Origin: Mycobacterium sp. Root265
GTDB lineage: Bacteria; Actinomycetota; Actinomycetes; Mycobacteriales; Mycobacteriaceae
NCBI RefSeq assembly: GCF_001428895.1
Contig: NZ_LMJA01000011.1
Location: forward strand, 1 to 64,000
Direction: 5' to 3'
Length of the DNA stretch: 64,000 nucleotides
How positions within the stretch are numbered: the stretch's first letter is position 1; each line of letters starts with the position of its first letter. Under the pieces are notes generated by a model. The model searched no databases and was not told where the DNA came from. It saw only the letters and a list, made by a program, of their open reading frames with translations. Shown here piece after piece: positions 63,649-64,000 of the stretch. Position numbers and translations under genes: made by a program.

Positions 63649-64000
63649 ATGCCTCGGTGGTCGACGGTCGCGCCGGCGCTGGTCGCCATGGTGATGCTCG
63701 GGTCGTGTTCGGTGCCGACCGACAAGAGCGTCAGCAGGGAACGCGTCCAGGATCAGATCGTCGAGGAAGTCACCGAGCAGTCCGGTGCGGCCCCGGATTC
63801 GGTCAGCTGCCCGGGCGATCTCGCGGCTTCGGTCGGGGCCACTCTGGAGTGCACGCTCGCCGATGACGGACAGCAGCGCCACGTCAGCGTGACGGTGGGC
63901 AGTGCCGAGGGCGACCAGGTCGACCTGCACATCGAGCAGACCATCGGCAGGGAGACCGTCGCCGAACAGATCGCCGAGCAGATCGGCAGACAAATCGGCC
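63649..64000 (+). CDS. DUF4333-type lipoprotein, cut by window edge
   Basis: The first 117 residues are in view and the reading frame is still open at the right edge. Signal peptide with lipobox LGSC (lipidated Cys20), then a charged helix (about 26-45). Cys54 and Cys68 are spaced as in DUF4333 domains, followed by a beta strand and an acidic/Gln-rich repeat region (EQIAEQIGRQ). Exported lipid-anchored protein; function unknown. Confidence 0.83.
   Translation, partial: MPRWSTVAPALVAMVMLGSCSVPTDKSVSRERVQDQIVEEVTEQSGAAPDSVSCPGDLAASVGATLECTLADDGQQRHVSVTVGSAEGDQVDLHIEQTIGRETVAEQIAEQIGRQIG

Overview
The window is high-GC actinobacterial DNA. Gene content points to a fast-growing, Mycolicibacterium-like mycobacterium: many acyl-CoA dehydrogenases, CaiB-type CoA-transferases and SDRs, F420-type luciferase-like and Ddn-like oxidoreductases, a mycofactocin-type SDR, small Ala/Pro-rich secreted proteins and apparently leaderless promoters. 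This assignment is inferred from gene families, not from a marker gene. I annotate 63 complete genes and one cut by the right edge. I saw no tRNA, rRNA, CRISPR array or insertion sequence. The window reads as one large catabolic island for an unidentified ring-containing, CoA-activated substrate (terpenoid, steroid-like or alkyl-aromatic).

Layout. (1) 129-7135, minus strand: acyl-CoA dehydrogenase, thiolase, crotonase, CoA-transferase, a second dehydrogenase and an amidohydrolase. (2) 7445-12687, plus: Rieske oxygenase alpha subunit, an unknown 109-aa protein, a metal-site-altered amidohydrolase, a SnoaL-like protein and a long/short acyl-CoA dehydrogenase pair. (3) 12888-18068, plus: TetR regulator, mycofactocin-type SDR, two NAD-dependent epimerase-like reductases and an APH-like protein with an altered catalytic loop. 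(4) 27275-18065, minus: TetR, [3Fe-4S] ferredoxin, P450, amidohydrolase, an M24 peptidase beside an apparently dead M24 paralogue, crotonase, then a fused double CoA-transferase. (5) 37283-27402, minus: a tightly overlapping nine-gene unit with mhpC/mhpA/mhpB-like meta-cleavage genes, a KstD-like dehydrogenase, luciferase-like monooxygenase, SDRs, cyclase-family hydrolase and an alpha/beta hydrolase, divergent from an IclR regulator and a second KstD-like flavoprotein. (6) 39839-54679: crotonase, Ltp-type thiolase plus DUF35 partner, MeaB GTPase, thiolase, SDRs, two acyl-CoA synthetases, a [2Fe-2S] ferredoxin, CoA-transferase, and a split B12-dependent mutase. (7) 54718-64000: less clearly linked genes (DUF1295 membrane protein, secreted peptide, TetRs, Ddn-like protein, SDR), then a GntR regulator divergent from four tandem acyl-CoA dehydrogenases and a lipoprotein.

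How it may work together. A palindrome, GAGAAT-N3-ATTCTC, recurs in intergenic DNA in front of the Rieske gene, the TetR gene at 12888, the thiolase/SDR pair, the ligase/ferredoxin pair and, in degraded form, several other units. I infer one regulon, probably under the TetR at 12888. CoA ligases and CoA-transferases would activate acids; dehydrogenases, crotonases and thiolases would shorten side chains, with the Ltp/DUF35 pair as a possible retro-aldolase. The Rieske protein, P450 and luciferase-like enzymes would oxygenate rings. KstD-like, MhpA, MhpB and MhpC-like enzymes would aromatise, hydroxylate and open a ring. The mutase with MeaB would handle a branched dicarboxyl-CoA product.
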